Of a stretch of 64,000 bases of DNA, positions 32,973 through 45,189 are shown one piece after another. The DNA lies in the NCBI RefSeq assembly GCF_003073045.1, contig NC_037593.1:13772735-13836734 (forward strand). The letters run 5' to 3'. Position 1 is the first letter of the stretch, and every line of letters begins with the position of its first letter. The notes beneath the pieces are model-generated. The model made no database searches, was not told the origin of the DNA, and was given only the letters and a program-made list of their open reading frames with translations. Position numbers and translations under genes: made by a program. Source of the stretch: Pomacea canaliculata. Its lineage: Eukaryota > Mollusca > Gastropoda > Architaenioglossa > Ampullariidae.

Positions 32973-35900
32973 GGAGTTTGATCTCTTTCTGTGCATGGTG
33001 AAGTTTGTAAGCGTGTAACTCAAGAACAGAAAGGTGGGGATCATTCATCCAGATTTGTGGACTTAATAGTATCTTGTAGCGAGCTTTATCCAATCATTAG
33101 AAAAAAAGGGATCTCATTAGATCTTTATGGATGCATCAAGCATTTCCAGAAAGCGTACTTTTATTATCAGCACATGTGGAGAGCACACCTGCGCAAGGTG
33201 CACATTTCCAGTAACTAGCCCCCACACGAACTATTGAAGATGTTAGGGCTGAGAAGTCAATGAGGCAGCAAGCAGCACATTCAAGAAGCTAGTCTCCACC
33301 CAGTACTCAACGTCTCTCTGTGTCGGAAAACTTTTTATTTACGATTTGTTTGTAGAGGCATAACGACTGAATAATTTCTGCTTAACATACAAACATTTAA
33401 CAAAATGAAACAAACAAAAATTAAAATCCTTATTTTACATTTGACACAAATGCTGTTCTTTCTCTGCGGCATCTATTCACTGGGGTGGCTGCCTTGCCGT
33501 AATATAGCCTTTGTTGCTGGCTCGGCGTAAAACAACATACCCTCCCCCCACTTCTTCCATGACCTCATCATGTAGAATTCACCGATCACTGCCGCCGTCC
33601 CGTTGTCTCTGTCGGGGCAGGGGCGTGTAGCTATCATCAGCTGAGCTATACCGCACGAGATTCAGCATTGTAATGTCCGTGCTCACCAAAACTACGAAGA
33701 GCCAAAAAAGATAAATTCTTCCCCATAAAAAGGATAATGGTAGGTCCGTGATATTTTCGGTCGACGATGAGTGGGATGTTTAGAGACCATACTGTTCTCG
33801 GAGCCCGGCGACCCTCCCCTCTGCCTTTTCTACTCAAGAATATCCATTAAACGTTTGAAAACTGAAGGATGTATTCAGCGCTACACGGAAATCCAATCGG
33901 CTGACTATCGAGTCTCAAATCCTGGGACGCTCAGTGTTTGAACAAATCGGCTATCAGCTGTTTCTGTTTTTCTTATACACGGATCCCACATCATTTGATC
34001 AGTCTGAGTTTTTTTACAACTCATTCAAACGACACACAATATAATTTATTCAGGAAACCTATAAGTGACTTAGCCGAGTCACCTAGATAACGCCACAGGT
34101 CCGGTAGGTCGTCGTGACGGAAGCAGCAAGACCCACAACAACGCAACGTGTCTGTGACTGGATGTCACGTGCTTAGCACTGCAGTTCTCTCACCAGACAT
34201 AAGTTCTGCGGAGGCCCAGAAACCTCAATCTTTTCTTTGAAGCAGTGAGATGGGTGTTCAGAGGCCGGTTTACTGGTTCTGTGGAAGTGTCTTGAAACGC
34301 ATACCTGCGCGGCAGCAGAACCTTTGTGCTTCCCGCAGAACAAGCATTACTTGTAACCTTGAACCTAGTCACTCGGATCACGATCTATCACAGGTAACCT
34401 GGTGACAAATACTTGCATGAAACGGCTTTTTGTCACTGATTGGACGGATTATTGCTTATATCTGTAAAGCATCTGACAGAACACAGAACACTTAACAAAA
34501 ATATACACATGGCAAAGACTAGATGTCATTTACAGAAGTGAAAAGAACAGATCATTGATACCTGACAGATTTTTAAAAAAAAGCAAAACAGTTGCATGAA
34601 TAATGAATGAACTGTTGCCTCCATAAAAGAATATTTGAAAAAGGAAATGCTTTGCAATATCACAACATGAAGCACTCCGGCAAATTGTATATATATATTT
34701 GTACATATAAAAAATGCTAAGACATTTCCTCTATGACAAAAATTTGTTCAAACATCTGTGCAAGAAGTGATAAATAGAAATTTATGACAACTATATACTA
34801 CCATAAAGAAAAGTTTCCCAGAATAAATTAAATTTTGCAGGCACAGGTTTTAACTTTCTACACCAAATTAATCTGTTATCTATTTTGGTTAATATAACCT
34901 ATAACCTAATGAATTACATTTGCTTCTACATCTGCAACTTTTCTTACAATAATCTAGTCTTTCGATATATTTTTTTAATACACACATCAAAAGTGAAATC
35001 ACCATCTTAGATTCTACTTGCTATTCCCATAAATTATTAGTCACTCTATTATTCATAATGAGGAATCTTGCATGTGGATGGGAAAAGTTGAGGGAGCAGG
35101 CAGCATTGGCTTTCTGCTTAAACAGATGCACTTAATGGTTTGCCTATCTTGTTGAACTATACTCTTGCGGCCTGAGTTAACTTTAAAACTACTATAACAT
35201 TAGAAATGTGATTATGGACCATATAAAAATTGGTTTAAAAAAGTTATATCACAGGTTAAGTAGTGCTGCTAGAATGATCAACTTAAAAATATTGTGAACA
35301 TAATTCTGGTGTATGGCTACGAGATCAATCACACAGACAGTGAGTCATATTAGACTGTACAGCCAATTCTATTAGAGTATACAATGAATCATAAGGTTTG
35401 AAGCAAGGACAAAAATGTACAGAAAAAAAAGACTGATTACAAGCTTTAACTACATGTCTGTAAACAAGAAAAAAAAGCTTTCCCACAAAATACCAAACAG
35501 ATTTTCCATGCATCATGCAACTTTTTTTTTTAATGCTAAAGTTATATCTTCAGGCTAGGAAAAAAACAGTTGACAGTTTAGTACAACTCCTTAGATTGTT
35601 TTTGACACCTTTTATTGCAAAACGGTAACCTAATTTCTGATAACACTTTATGATGATATAAATAATTCCTTGCTGCATCTATTATTTCCTAAGAAAACAA
35701 ACTGTTACTCAAGGATTTTTGCTGAGAAATGCTTCAGTTTTTCTAAGACTAAGCAAACTTGCTTGCAGCCATGATGCCTACATTCTTTAACCCATTTACT
35801 ATAAACAAAAGCTTTCTCCACAAAAATAAAAACAAAACATAATATCTCCTTGCCAGTTAGAGCTGTTGTGGAAAATGTAAGAACAAAGTAAAATAAACGT

Positions 35901-36286
35901 ATAACTGTCTGGTAATTGTTTAATGTGTTTGTGCAGAAATAAATATAAAAAGACAAGAAGCATTTCAGCAAGAATTTAGTTTCCCAGATTGTTTCTTCCT
36001 CTTGGAAACAAAACAAATAAAAAAAAAATGACCATCCATTAACAAGCAAATTGTCAAAAGACAGTTTTATCCCTATTACTTCTTAAAACAGTGTCATATT
36101 AAAAAGGATAACAAAGCAGCATAAATCAACTCTATTCATTAGAATAATGAACATATATCTTTGTTTAGTTTCTTTTAACTATCATTTCATACAGAACATA
36201 GGGAAACCATTCTTCTGTCATGTAATAAACTCTAAGAAAACCAAGGCAAGAAGATATTAAGTTCCAGCTGGCATTTCAGCTAGATG
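32973..36286. other. Intergenic region and probable 3' UTR of the ZC2HC1A-like gene
   Basis: No exon was supported. 33440-33560 holds a repeat family B copy. The strongly AT-rich 34450-36286 is plausibly a long 3' untranslated region of the minus-strand zinc-finger gene (TTTATT at 35610-35615 is one candidate signal), but this cannot be fixed without transcripts. Confidence 0.4.
33440..33560 (-). repeat. Dispersed repeat family B, copy 1
   Basis: The reverse complement reads GTTTTACGCCGAGCCAGCAA, then AAGGCTATATTACGGCAAGG, then CAGCCACCCC and AATAGATGCCGC. It matches 61265-61440, and GTTTTACACCAAGTCA fragments recur near 38338 and 42370. It is likely a SINE-type repeat; related sequences are, as I recall, common in gastropod genomes. 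Confidence 0.6.
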
Positions 36287-39200
36287 TCATGTTGACTCCA
36301 TCCTCCGAACACCACATTCGCAGCAGAATTTAGCAGATGAAATGGGGTAGCGAGAGCCGCACTCATGGCAAAACTTGGGCAATAATGTTGGTTCATTGAG
36401 AGTGGTGGACATCAATTTCTTTGCTCCAGTGGTAGAAACAACTTTGTTGGTGTTACTGCTACTACTGCTGCGTCTAGCGCCATCTGAGTACAGTTTGTTT
36501 GGACTCCTCATGACAAAGGGTTCGCCGTTAGAAGTCTGACCCTCAAGGTGACCTTGTTGCCAATTGTTGCCAGTGGCATGTTGATGTCTTCTGGACAAAG
36601 CTTTGTCTTCTGGAATTTCTTGCTGTGATCTGTTTTTGCTGCCAGGTGAAAAATCAGTGTTGGTTTCAACTGCTTGATGTGAGTGTGATGTGAGAAGCAA
36701 TGAGGGGCTGGACATACCTGCTTTAACGCCGAATCTGCAAAAAGAAAATAACAAAGCAGATAAAGAAGAATAAGAAGAAATATTCTTTGTTATTTATCTC
36801 TTCTACATCGAACACCATCATGTTATAAAGATTTTTAAAAAATCTGTTTCTTTTCTGTTTCTGCACTTATAGAAAATGATGATGTATTTCCACAACTTTT
36901 AAAATATTTTATTAAGTAATTGTTCCAGAGCTGCTTTTCAATTCCTGCAATTATATATTATTGACAAACAAAAACCATCCACCCCATCATCATCTCTCTA
37001 ATTACACGTTGCTTTTAATGCTGTGAATGGTAACAACAACCAATGATGAATGAAGAATTGATTCCCCTTTCTCAAAGACTAGAAATTTAAGTGTATACTG
37101 TTTTCTAACTTCCACCCAGCTATCAACATTACTCAAACATAAATCATATATTGTTCGACACTATCTTAACAAATATTCAAAACAAAATCTGTGCCTAAAA
37201 ATATGAGTGATGCTTTAATTTTTCCGATGTCATGCAATACAGCTGCTAGCCATCACAAAATTGCCTTCAGCCTGCCTTATAAAGGCAGACTCTTTGGTAG
37301 ACACACTCTCATGCACACAAGCATGTGACCATAAACACGTGCAAAAAAGCCACATAGCATCACTATCATTAACTTCAAACATTCAATAAACCAAGCCTTA
37401 AATCTCTCCAATACTCTTATGAGATAAGTCTAAAGAATACATTTTAAACTATTGAAGTTGTCACCCACATATTGTTGCCTAATAAAGAAACCCCTAACAA
37501 AGTCTATAGCAGGTTTCACTAAAAAGGAAAACCATAAAATACATGAAATAATGAACACAGAAATGAATATATAACTATCAAACATAATCACAGGGAGATC
37601 ATTATTCAAAAACTTACAAAAACTACAAAACTATGTGATTTTTTAAAAAGTCACTTAAAGGTGATGGAAAGATGAACTGAGACTATTCATCCATTTTACA
37701 CATGAAAATATTAAAATAACTATTTAAAAAAAACCTGTCCTCACATAAGACACCATAAATAACCAGAGATATCCAAAGAGATGTTACCATAATTTAGGCA
37801 ATCCTCAAAATGACTAAAGCTTTTAAAGATTAAGGAACAGCTAATGATGTAACTCTCAAATAGGCTGGGTACAGAAAAGAATATAAAAGAATAACTCAAC
37901 CAATGTGGCCATATACACATCATCAACATAAAAAAATATATAAAATGAAAGTATTTCTGTTAGCATGGATATAAATATTATGAGGGTGCTAAGTCTGAAC
38001 AGCATTTTATGATGTGAGATTTATAAATAAAGTTGCATAGAAGTTCCAAACATGCAGTAAAGGAAATTAACTCACAATGTGTATGCATACAGACAAACCC
38101 TGCCAGTAAACTAAACATGAAGTGCAGTTGTAATTATCCTGGCTTTCATCAAGTGAAAAACAATAAACAACAACCAAAAAAAAAAAATAAACCACAAATG
38201 AAAGCAATATAAACAGAAGAATTGTTCTAAATGAAAAAGATAGTTCACAATCTGAGAATGACGATTTAAGCTGAACAAACTGAACTGAAAACAAGAAAGC
38301 GGTCAGCTGGAATCATATTCCTGATTCATATAAACAAAGTTTTACACCAAGTCAGTCTGCAGCTTAATATTCAAACTTGTTAATGTGGATTATCAGTCAC
38401 ATTATTCTTGTAAAAACACTATTTTATCAGACATTGCAGCCGCATCTCACTACCAGCTGAACCAGGAACATTTGACTAGAGGACACAAAGTATACCCAAA
38501 GAGAGGATCTTAAAGTAACATCCCTTTGAGTACCATCGTGCACAGAACTGTTCCAGAACATCTTTGTACGTGGCTATTTAAATGCATGCATAAAATCACT
38601 ATCCTCTGCATGCATTTTCCTCCTGGAAATGAGGAAAAATGAGTTCCTCCTGCTCTGCATGCATTAAGGGGAGAACTGGAATGCATTCAACCATATATAA
38701 GCATGCCAGTTTGAGTATACCTGCCAAGTGGGGTACCAAGTGCTGATGCCTGCCCCTTTCTACCCCTGCTTTGGTGCTGACAGCTTACATCCCTGCCAGA
38801 CTTGGGAATGGCAGAAGAACTGACTTTGCTACCTAGCTGCATCTGCAATGCCTCTTTCTTAGCCTGCTGGTAGTTTGTAAGGTCTCTGCCAGTGAGCATC
38901 CCACGCCCAGGATACACATTCTGCACCTGTTGCTCATCTTCTTCCTGGGCGGGTTAAATGCAAATGAGGGTAGACTGCATTTTGTAGTCATGACTGGGTT
39001 AAATGGAAATACATTAAACTGCAATTTGGCTCATGTATATGTAGGAAGGTATGCAAAATCAAAATCTCACAACCAGTAATCAAACAACAGTTAAAAGGAA
39101 TACAGCTTACGAAGATAAGCTAGAAAGAGTTGTTGATACATTGTCAAGTGAATCAGCACAACAAAATCTCCAGACAAGAAGAGAGCACAGATAAGAGAAT

Positions 39201-42200
39201 CAGATTCATCCTCAAATCTCAATCACCCAAACCAAAATAAAATGTTAAAAATTGTTGTGAGCTTTCAGAGGACAGGTCAGAAGCCAGATTAACTGAGCAC
39301 CAAAACATCAATTAAGCTGATGAGAATGCTGGCATCAACCAATAAAGCTGAATAATTAACCCTGATTTTGTTCAAGGAATAGCTGGGTGACATGTTAAAG
39401 CTCAAAGATACCATATGCCCGCAAGAGTCATGTTACATATTTCCTCACTTTTAAAAAACCTTTAGGGAGTGAATTTCTCCACATTCCTTGAGCCATTATG
39501 TCTTGAGGATGAGCCAAGGTAAAGTATAAGTAGGAAAGTGTACCCTCATTTGCAATTTGGAAAATATTCACATATATTTGTTTCTATTTCTATTTTTAAC
39601 TTTTACTTTTGTGACTAGAGCACCTTCCCTTGTTCAAATTGCCCACTGAGACAAATAAAGTTGGTCATTGTGTGCCTGTGTGTATATCTCTGTGCTTCTG
39701 TGGGAGTGCAAACATGCACACATGCATGCAACTCTATATTAATGCATGTGCATGTGTTAAAGGCATAAGTACACCAGCAGAACGTACATCCCCATACATG
39801 TGTCTTCAAAAACTAAAATTATACCTATTTATGTGACTGTGGAAGCCATACACTGAGATATTGATATGAACACAGAGCAGAAGATGGAAACTCCTCTAAT
39901 CCTCCCTCAGTTTCACCCTCTCCTCTTCCTTTTACTTCCTTTCCTTCAGCCTCTCTTGCTTCTCCATGTTCACTGAAGGCATGTGTCCAGAGTGGAAGGT
40001 TCTTTGAATGTTATGTAAAGTGAGTAGCTCCTATATCAATACATGGGCCCAACTGAAGGGGGATTCCCAAAACCGGGTCCACTGGCGAGGTGTTGTTGTG
40101 GCCTTATGCTCCTCGAGGAGTAACAATGACTAAACTATACTAAACTAACCTATATCAATGCTATGTAAAATGTTTATCTCCTGTAAAAATGCTATGTAAA
40201 ATGTGTAGCTCCTGTGTAAATGTATTCAGTTAATAAATGACAGAACAAAAATTACAAACTAAACCTATGCCCAGAAGAAGAATTAAAAAAAAAAAATAAA
40301 GAGCTTAAGTGCCGAAACAAAACTGTTCTTGCTTGGCATACCTGACCGGATCCAGAACTTCGGCCCCTTCCAGCAGGTGGACCTCCACCTGCTAAAAAGA
40401 AAAATGCTTGCACAGGTGAACAACTAGAAAATGCCTAGATAATGATAGAAGCTATCTGGGTAGAATGAGAACAAGCTAGAGAGGGGAAAAAATAAAGCAA
40501 AGCTCACATCTGAGGAGAAGACAGGAAGCGGAGGACAGACAGACCTCAAAAGATTGATGAATGCACTCATAATTTATCTAAAAATAGTGACTGATTAAAA
40601 CAACACTAGCAGGTGGTGTAAGACTTAAAAAATGATTGCACAATAATTTGCTGATTTTAATAAACTCCCATACCAATGATGGAAGGAAGATGTTGTAACT
40701 GCAACTCACCAGTTCTACCAGCTGAACCTGGGGCTGGTATGCGACTGCCTCCAGCAGCTGGGATGCGACTGCCTGCACCAACATTAGAGAGGCCGCTAGG
40801 GCTTGCAGTAGCACCAGGAGAGTTTTTCACTTTGGGCTTTGGGGGCTGGTACTTTAAAACAAAATGAAAACAAAGAAAAAGACCTTCAATTACTTCTTGA
40901 TCATAAGTACTCCTCTCCAAACACACACACACACATGATTTTTCTCTTTCAATCAAATACAAAGTTTAAGCATAAAGTAAGTGCAGTATCAGAGACCTTA
41001 CGCTGACTTCGGTGGGTTGCTAGTGTTAGCATATTACTCAATCCTGATGTACTTAAAAGTTGATTTTAAAAGGCATGAATGTTTGCTGTCGACCAACAGC
41101 TGAACTTGCAACAGTTATTTTTAAAATTTTCTACTCTGCAACTGTCTCCTATCCTAGGCAAGGAATCACTGCATCCAAAAGCAGAATTAGTTCTTTACAG
41201 AGTTGCATACCTTGAAATTTACTTTTTATAAAAGGCCATGATAGTGCTAGCAATCACTGCTACAAGCCAAACTTATCACACAAGCCAGCCAACAGAATAT
41301 CAATGCCACAAAAATTTCTGAAAATCCTTCCCTAGCAGTTCTGGTACTAAAGTTTACAATAAAAATGATCACTATATGTATAAGTCCTACAAGACTATGA
41401 AAAAGGAGATGAACATGGGATGGACTACCCTAAACCTAGAGGCATCAGTACCTGGGTACGAGTTGCTTGTTTAGCTTTTGACGAAGGGTTTGGGGGTTGC
41501 CGAGCACCAAGACGCTGTGACTGCTCCTTGCAGAAGTTAATATGACGATCTGCTGCCGTCTTGCTAAAGCGACGGGAACAGTATGGACACTGGATATAAT
41601 CTGTTGACAGATAGAAGTTCAAAAATTGCTTTTAAATGATATCTCTTTAACATTTAGAAAAAAAGAAATGCTGAATGGTACCCTCCACTCTCCAAATAAT
41701 TAACTGCTTACTACTACTGGGAATGTATGCACCTTAAAAAGAAATCTGCATTCTCCTTTGTCTACAATGAAGCAATACTGTAGCCATTGACTCAGTATTC
41801 ATCATTTTACACCTGTGATGACACATATTCTGTAACTGTTTTTGTGACAGTGCATATTATAAACTTTTGTTAATCATTTTTTCAAGTCTAACCAGTAAAG
41901 TCTTCAGGCTAATGCAAATGCAAAGAAAATGAGTCACTCAAGAGGAATGTCCACCTTGATTGTGAATATTTGTCATCAATTTCCAGCATCCAAGGCTACA
42001 GAAACTGGTGTTAAGAATACCCATAATTGTGTACAATAATTAGGACACCACTTCCATCTGCTTGTCTCCCTTTCATCGATGAGCATGCATAAACATACAT
42101 TTCATTTATTGGTGATCTTTCATGTGTATGTGGCAAGACAAACACACGAAAATAAATAGACAATAATGATAATTGAATTGATAAAACACAATCCCCTGTG

Positions 42201-45189
42201 TGGATGTGAATGTTGCGTGCTACATATAAAGGCTCACAAACAAGTCAACAGCATGTACAAGAAACATAATCATCAGGAAAAAGATGACACCACAACAAAA
42301 ACATGTATTAAATGCATGGAAGAAAAACTAAGGAGGAAGCAGGTGGTGGTGGTGGTGGGGGAATTAGTGTTTTACACCAAGTCAATGATGTGATGTAAGA
42401 TTCAAAAGATAATGATGTCTCAAAGGTATCAACAGTATTTCTAGCAGTCTACAAGAAAAAAATGTTAGCCCCCGAGTAAAGTTAGTGGAGAAAGGCACAT
42501 ACTTTTCTTTATTTTCAGAGGCTATTGGAAGGACCTTAGTTTTGTCCTCATTTTCAATTTGTTGACGGACATGCTAGAAAGAAAATTAAAACCACTCACC
42601 TGGGTTTATGCTGGGTGGGGGAGGAGGAGGCAAAGGCCCTCCTTCTTGCAAGGCTTTGGTGGTCCCACGAGCAGCACGGACTGAATTGATGAAGTCTTCA
42701 TGCTTCGCACGCCAGTTAGACTTTGGTGGTGCTATTTCCTATTCATCGACAACACATAACATTGGTTTGTCAGAAAAGTCATGACATATTTTTCTATATT
42801 TCTCCAAGGGCATTTATTTAAATGAAGAACAAAGATCAATCAATGATATATTGACTGTTTTGTTCAACTACATTCTGCCATTTTTTGGCAGAGCTTCATA
42901 ATTTCTCGATAATAGGACATCTTTATCAGCTAAAAAAACTGTTGATTCACAGCCTCATCTAAATTGAACGTAATACCCTGCAATGAGTTTTGAAGAGAGT
43001 GAAACAAGTCTGATGGCAAAATGTCAGGTGAGTATGGTGGGTGTGGCAACACATCCCATCCAAGCTCAAATAACTCTTGACAGGTGATCAAACTTGTTCG
43101 TGGTCTCACAGTGTCGTGAAAGAACATGATTCCTTTACGATTAATGAGCACTGGACGTTTCTGAATGATAGATTCATTCAAACTGTCAAATTGCTGACAG
43201 TATGAATTCAAATTGATCGCATGCCTCCTTGGTAAGATCTTAAAAAAAAACCCCAAAACACACACACAAAACCCCCCCAAAAAACAAAAAAAACCCCATA
43301 GCATCTTTAAAATCTAACCACACTGAGAAAATAACCTTTTTCTGAGGAATCTCTTCTTTTAATATTGTTTGAAGCAAATTATCACGTCGGGACCAAGATC
43401 ACTTGTGAACCACATTGTTGTAAACAATCCACTTCTCATCACCTGTTATCTTTTGAAGTGACTGATAATTGGTTTTTTCAAGGATCATTTTCCTTGCGTT
43501 CAACGAGCATATCACAGATGTATATACACATGAATATCTGATTTTATGAGGAACCTAAATATCAAGCTTGGTGAAATATGGTGAAAATGCACAGCTTGGT
43601 CTTCCATCTTCAGCTTGTAAAATCTCCAAAACTCTACCAAATCACTCACTTTTTTTTAATGAAGCTAGAATTACTGACAGCTGTCAGATGATATAGAATA
43701 ACATAGATGCGGATGACTCTAGCACTTTCAAAAATGAACTAGTGCCATCTATTGCAAAAATGTGTCATGAATTTTCCAACCCAACAGTAAATATGATTAA
43801 ATATATATGATTAAATATATATGATCAAAACAGACTTGTGACAAGAGTAATAGAAAAGCATCATTGTAAACAAGCAACATTATTATGGCTTTTACAGTAA
43901 ATGGTATGACAACTACAGAAAAGCGGTGATAGTAAAAACCTATGAAACCCCATATAGTTTCAGTGCTGTGCATGAATATATGCAGCTTGTTTGAACAATT
44001 TGTCACAGAAAACAGCTTAGGAAGATAACTTGGTTTTCACAGTCTAGAACATAATATAGGCTGCTACGTGTTGTCTAACCATATAAACTTTTACTACCTC
44101 TCACCCTACATAATGTCATTCACTTTCTCCCCTTTTCTGATTTCTCTTTGAAAAAAAAAAGTTACATGAGGGAACTTTTTTTCAGCAGTCCAAACCTTTT
44201 TCTGTGCCTGCTTAATCTGACGATAGGTGACATCTGTTCCATCTGCCCGCTGCTTGGCAGAGTCAAAAACCTTGCGCTTTTTTGATACACTTTTGGTGCA
44301 CACACGTTCATGCACTGACTGCACACATAACAGATATGCTCAATTTAAACAAAAACGATACAAAGCAAAATAAACTTAATTTTAAGTAGGACATAAAATA
44401 ACAGAAATCATAAAGTGTTAAGAATTTTATATGAAATACATGAATAAGGAACCTACTTAAAGAATTTGTAATGGAAAACAGCTTGTGAAGATAACCTAGT
44501 CATGCACACTAAAGAGCACAGAAACCTGGAAATAAAATTGTGCTTACCAGAAGATCTGGCTTATTATTTGACCAAAATACACAAAGAAAGCAGCGCTTAT
44601 TTAGTTACCATGTACTTGTTTAATAACTATCAGCAATCTCAAGTCCCTAAGTTTTATCTACACTCAAAAGATGGACAATATGTGCTCTACAAGGTGGTCT
44701 TACTTAGGATGATATGGACATAGCTGAGACAATCTGTGGGGCATATGGTCTCAGGACAAATGTATATAAAAGTGTACCCCACCATGTTTTTTGATGCAAT
44801 AAAGTAAACTAACTTAGCAGAATCAAGTGCTGCCTTCAAAAGCAAACCGTTCAATATAGTTTAAGAACTTTAAGGATCGAATCAGTTTGCAAAGGTTTAT
44901 TTACACAGATCCACAGTATACTTAAAAACTCACCAAAGACTGTTTCACAAATTGTCGACCACAAATTTTACATGGAAATCGTGGTTCCCCTGGAGATAAG
45001 AAATTAGACAAATTATTGGAAGATTTTGTGATCTTTCTTCAAAAGAATGTGCAGAAGAGCCTGTCGACCACCTTCTACCTTTCCCACCCACCACACAAAC
45101 ACACAAATTTATGACCCAACCCGTAAGCAAAGTGACACCTCAACTAAGCGCTTCATACCTAACACGCATTCTTTATCAATCATTTCCAT
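36287..45189 (-). CDS. ZC2HC1A: Zinc finger C2HC domain-containing protein 1A-like
   Basis: Nine exons, 45159-45189, 44934-44989, 44196-44318, 42600-42738, 41452-41600, 40710-40851, 40347-40391, 38721-38940 and 36287-36734, join in frame to 450 residues; human ZC2HC1A has 325. Two C2HC fingers of the form C-x2-C-x11-H-x3-C are seen: CKICGRQF...HERVC at residues 17-36 (split over exons 2 and 3) and CPYCSRRF...HINFC at 121-140. Between them are the conserved KRKVFDSAKQRADGTD, NWRAKHEDFI and a PPPPPPP run. Low-complexity Gly/Ser-rich exons follow. The C-terminus PKFCHECGSRYPISSAKFCC then ECGVRRM is the family's zinc-ribbon-like tail (about 421-446). The exact A/B/C paralogue call is less certain than the family. 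The exact molecular role of this family is not settled. Intron 3 contains a mariner fossil close to its 3' splice site. Confidence 0.92.
40005..40225. repeat. ATGCTATGTAAAATGTGTAG tandem repeat
   Basis: Three to four units of a ~34-bp sequence ending in CTCCTGTATAAA. The array is split by the SINE-like insert at 40041-40149. It lies in intron 7 of the ZC2HC1A-like gene. Confidence 0.65.
40041..40149 (+). mobile_element. Short SINE-like insert with target duplication
   Basis: A 109-bp segment flanked by direct repeats CTATATCAAT (40031-40040 and 40150-40159). It contains TGGCCTTATGCTCCTCGAGG and ends in ACTAAACT repeats. The same 3' block recurs at 53870-53910. It is inserted within a small tandem repeat (40005-40225). 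It reads as a 5'-truncated retroposed SINE, because the duplication length and repeated tail fit retroposition. Confidence 0.65.
42337..42362. repeat. (GGT)n tract
   Basis: Short GGT run in intron 4 of the ZC2HC1A-like gene, next to a family B fragment (GTTTTACACCAAGTCA). Confidence 0.7.
42759..43787 (-). mobile_element. mariner (DD34D) transposon relic
   Basis: A ~1.03-kb element bounded by TA dinucleotides. The ends are inverted repeats sharing TTGG, AAAA and TTCATGACACATTTTT/GTCATGACATATTTTTC. On the minus strand it encodes decayed mariner transposase: TGDEKWIVYNNVV, then HDTVRPRTSL, ELGWDVLPHPPYSPD and ILPSD, where the HD and PSD aspartates are 34 residues apart. Full mariners are about 1.3 kb, so part is missing. 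The frame contains at least one stop and frame changes, plus an A/C-rich low-complexity insertion at about 43240-43300. Its left end is 20 bp upstream of exon 4 of the ZC2HC1A-like gene, in intron 3. Confidence 0.93.

Noticed and set aside
42930-43304. Open frame as a host gene
   Set aside because: It is the C-terminal part of a mariner transposase fused to a low-complexity A/C-rich tract, not a host exon.
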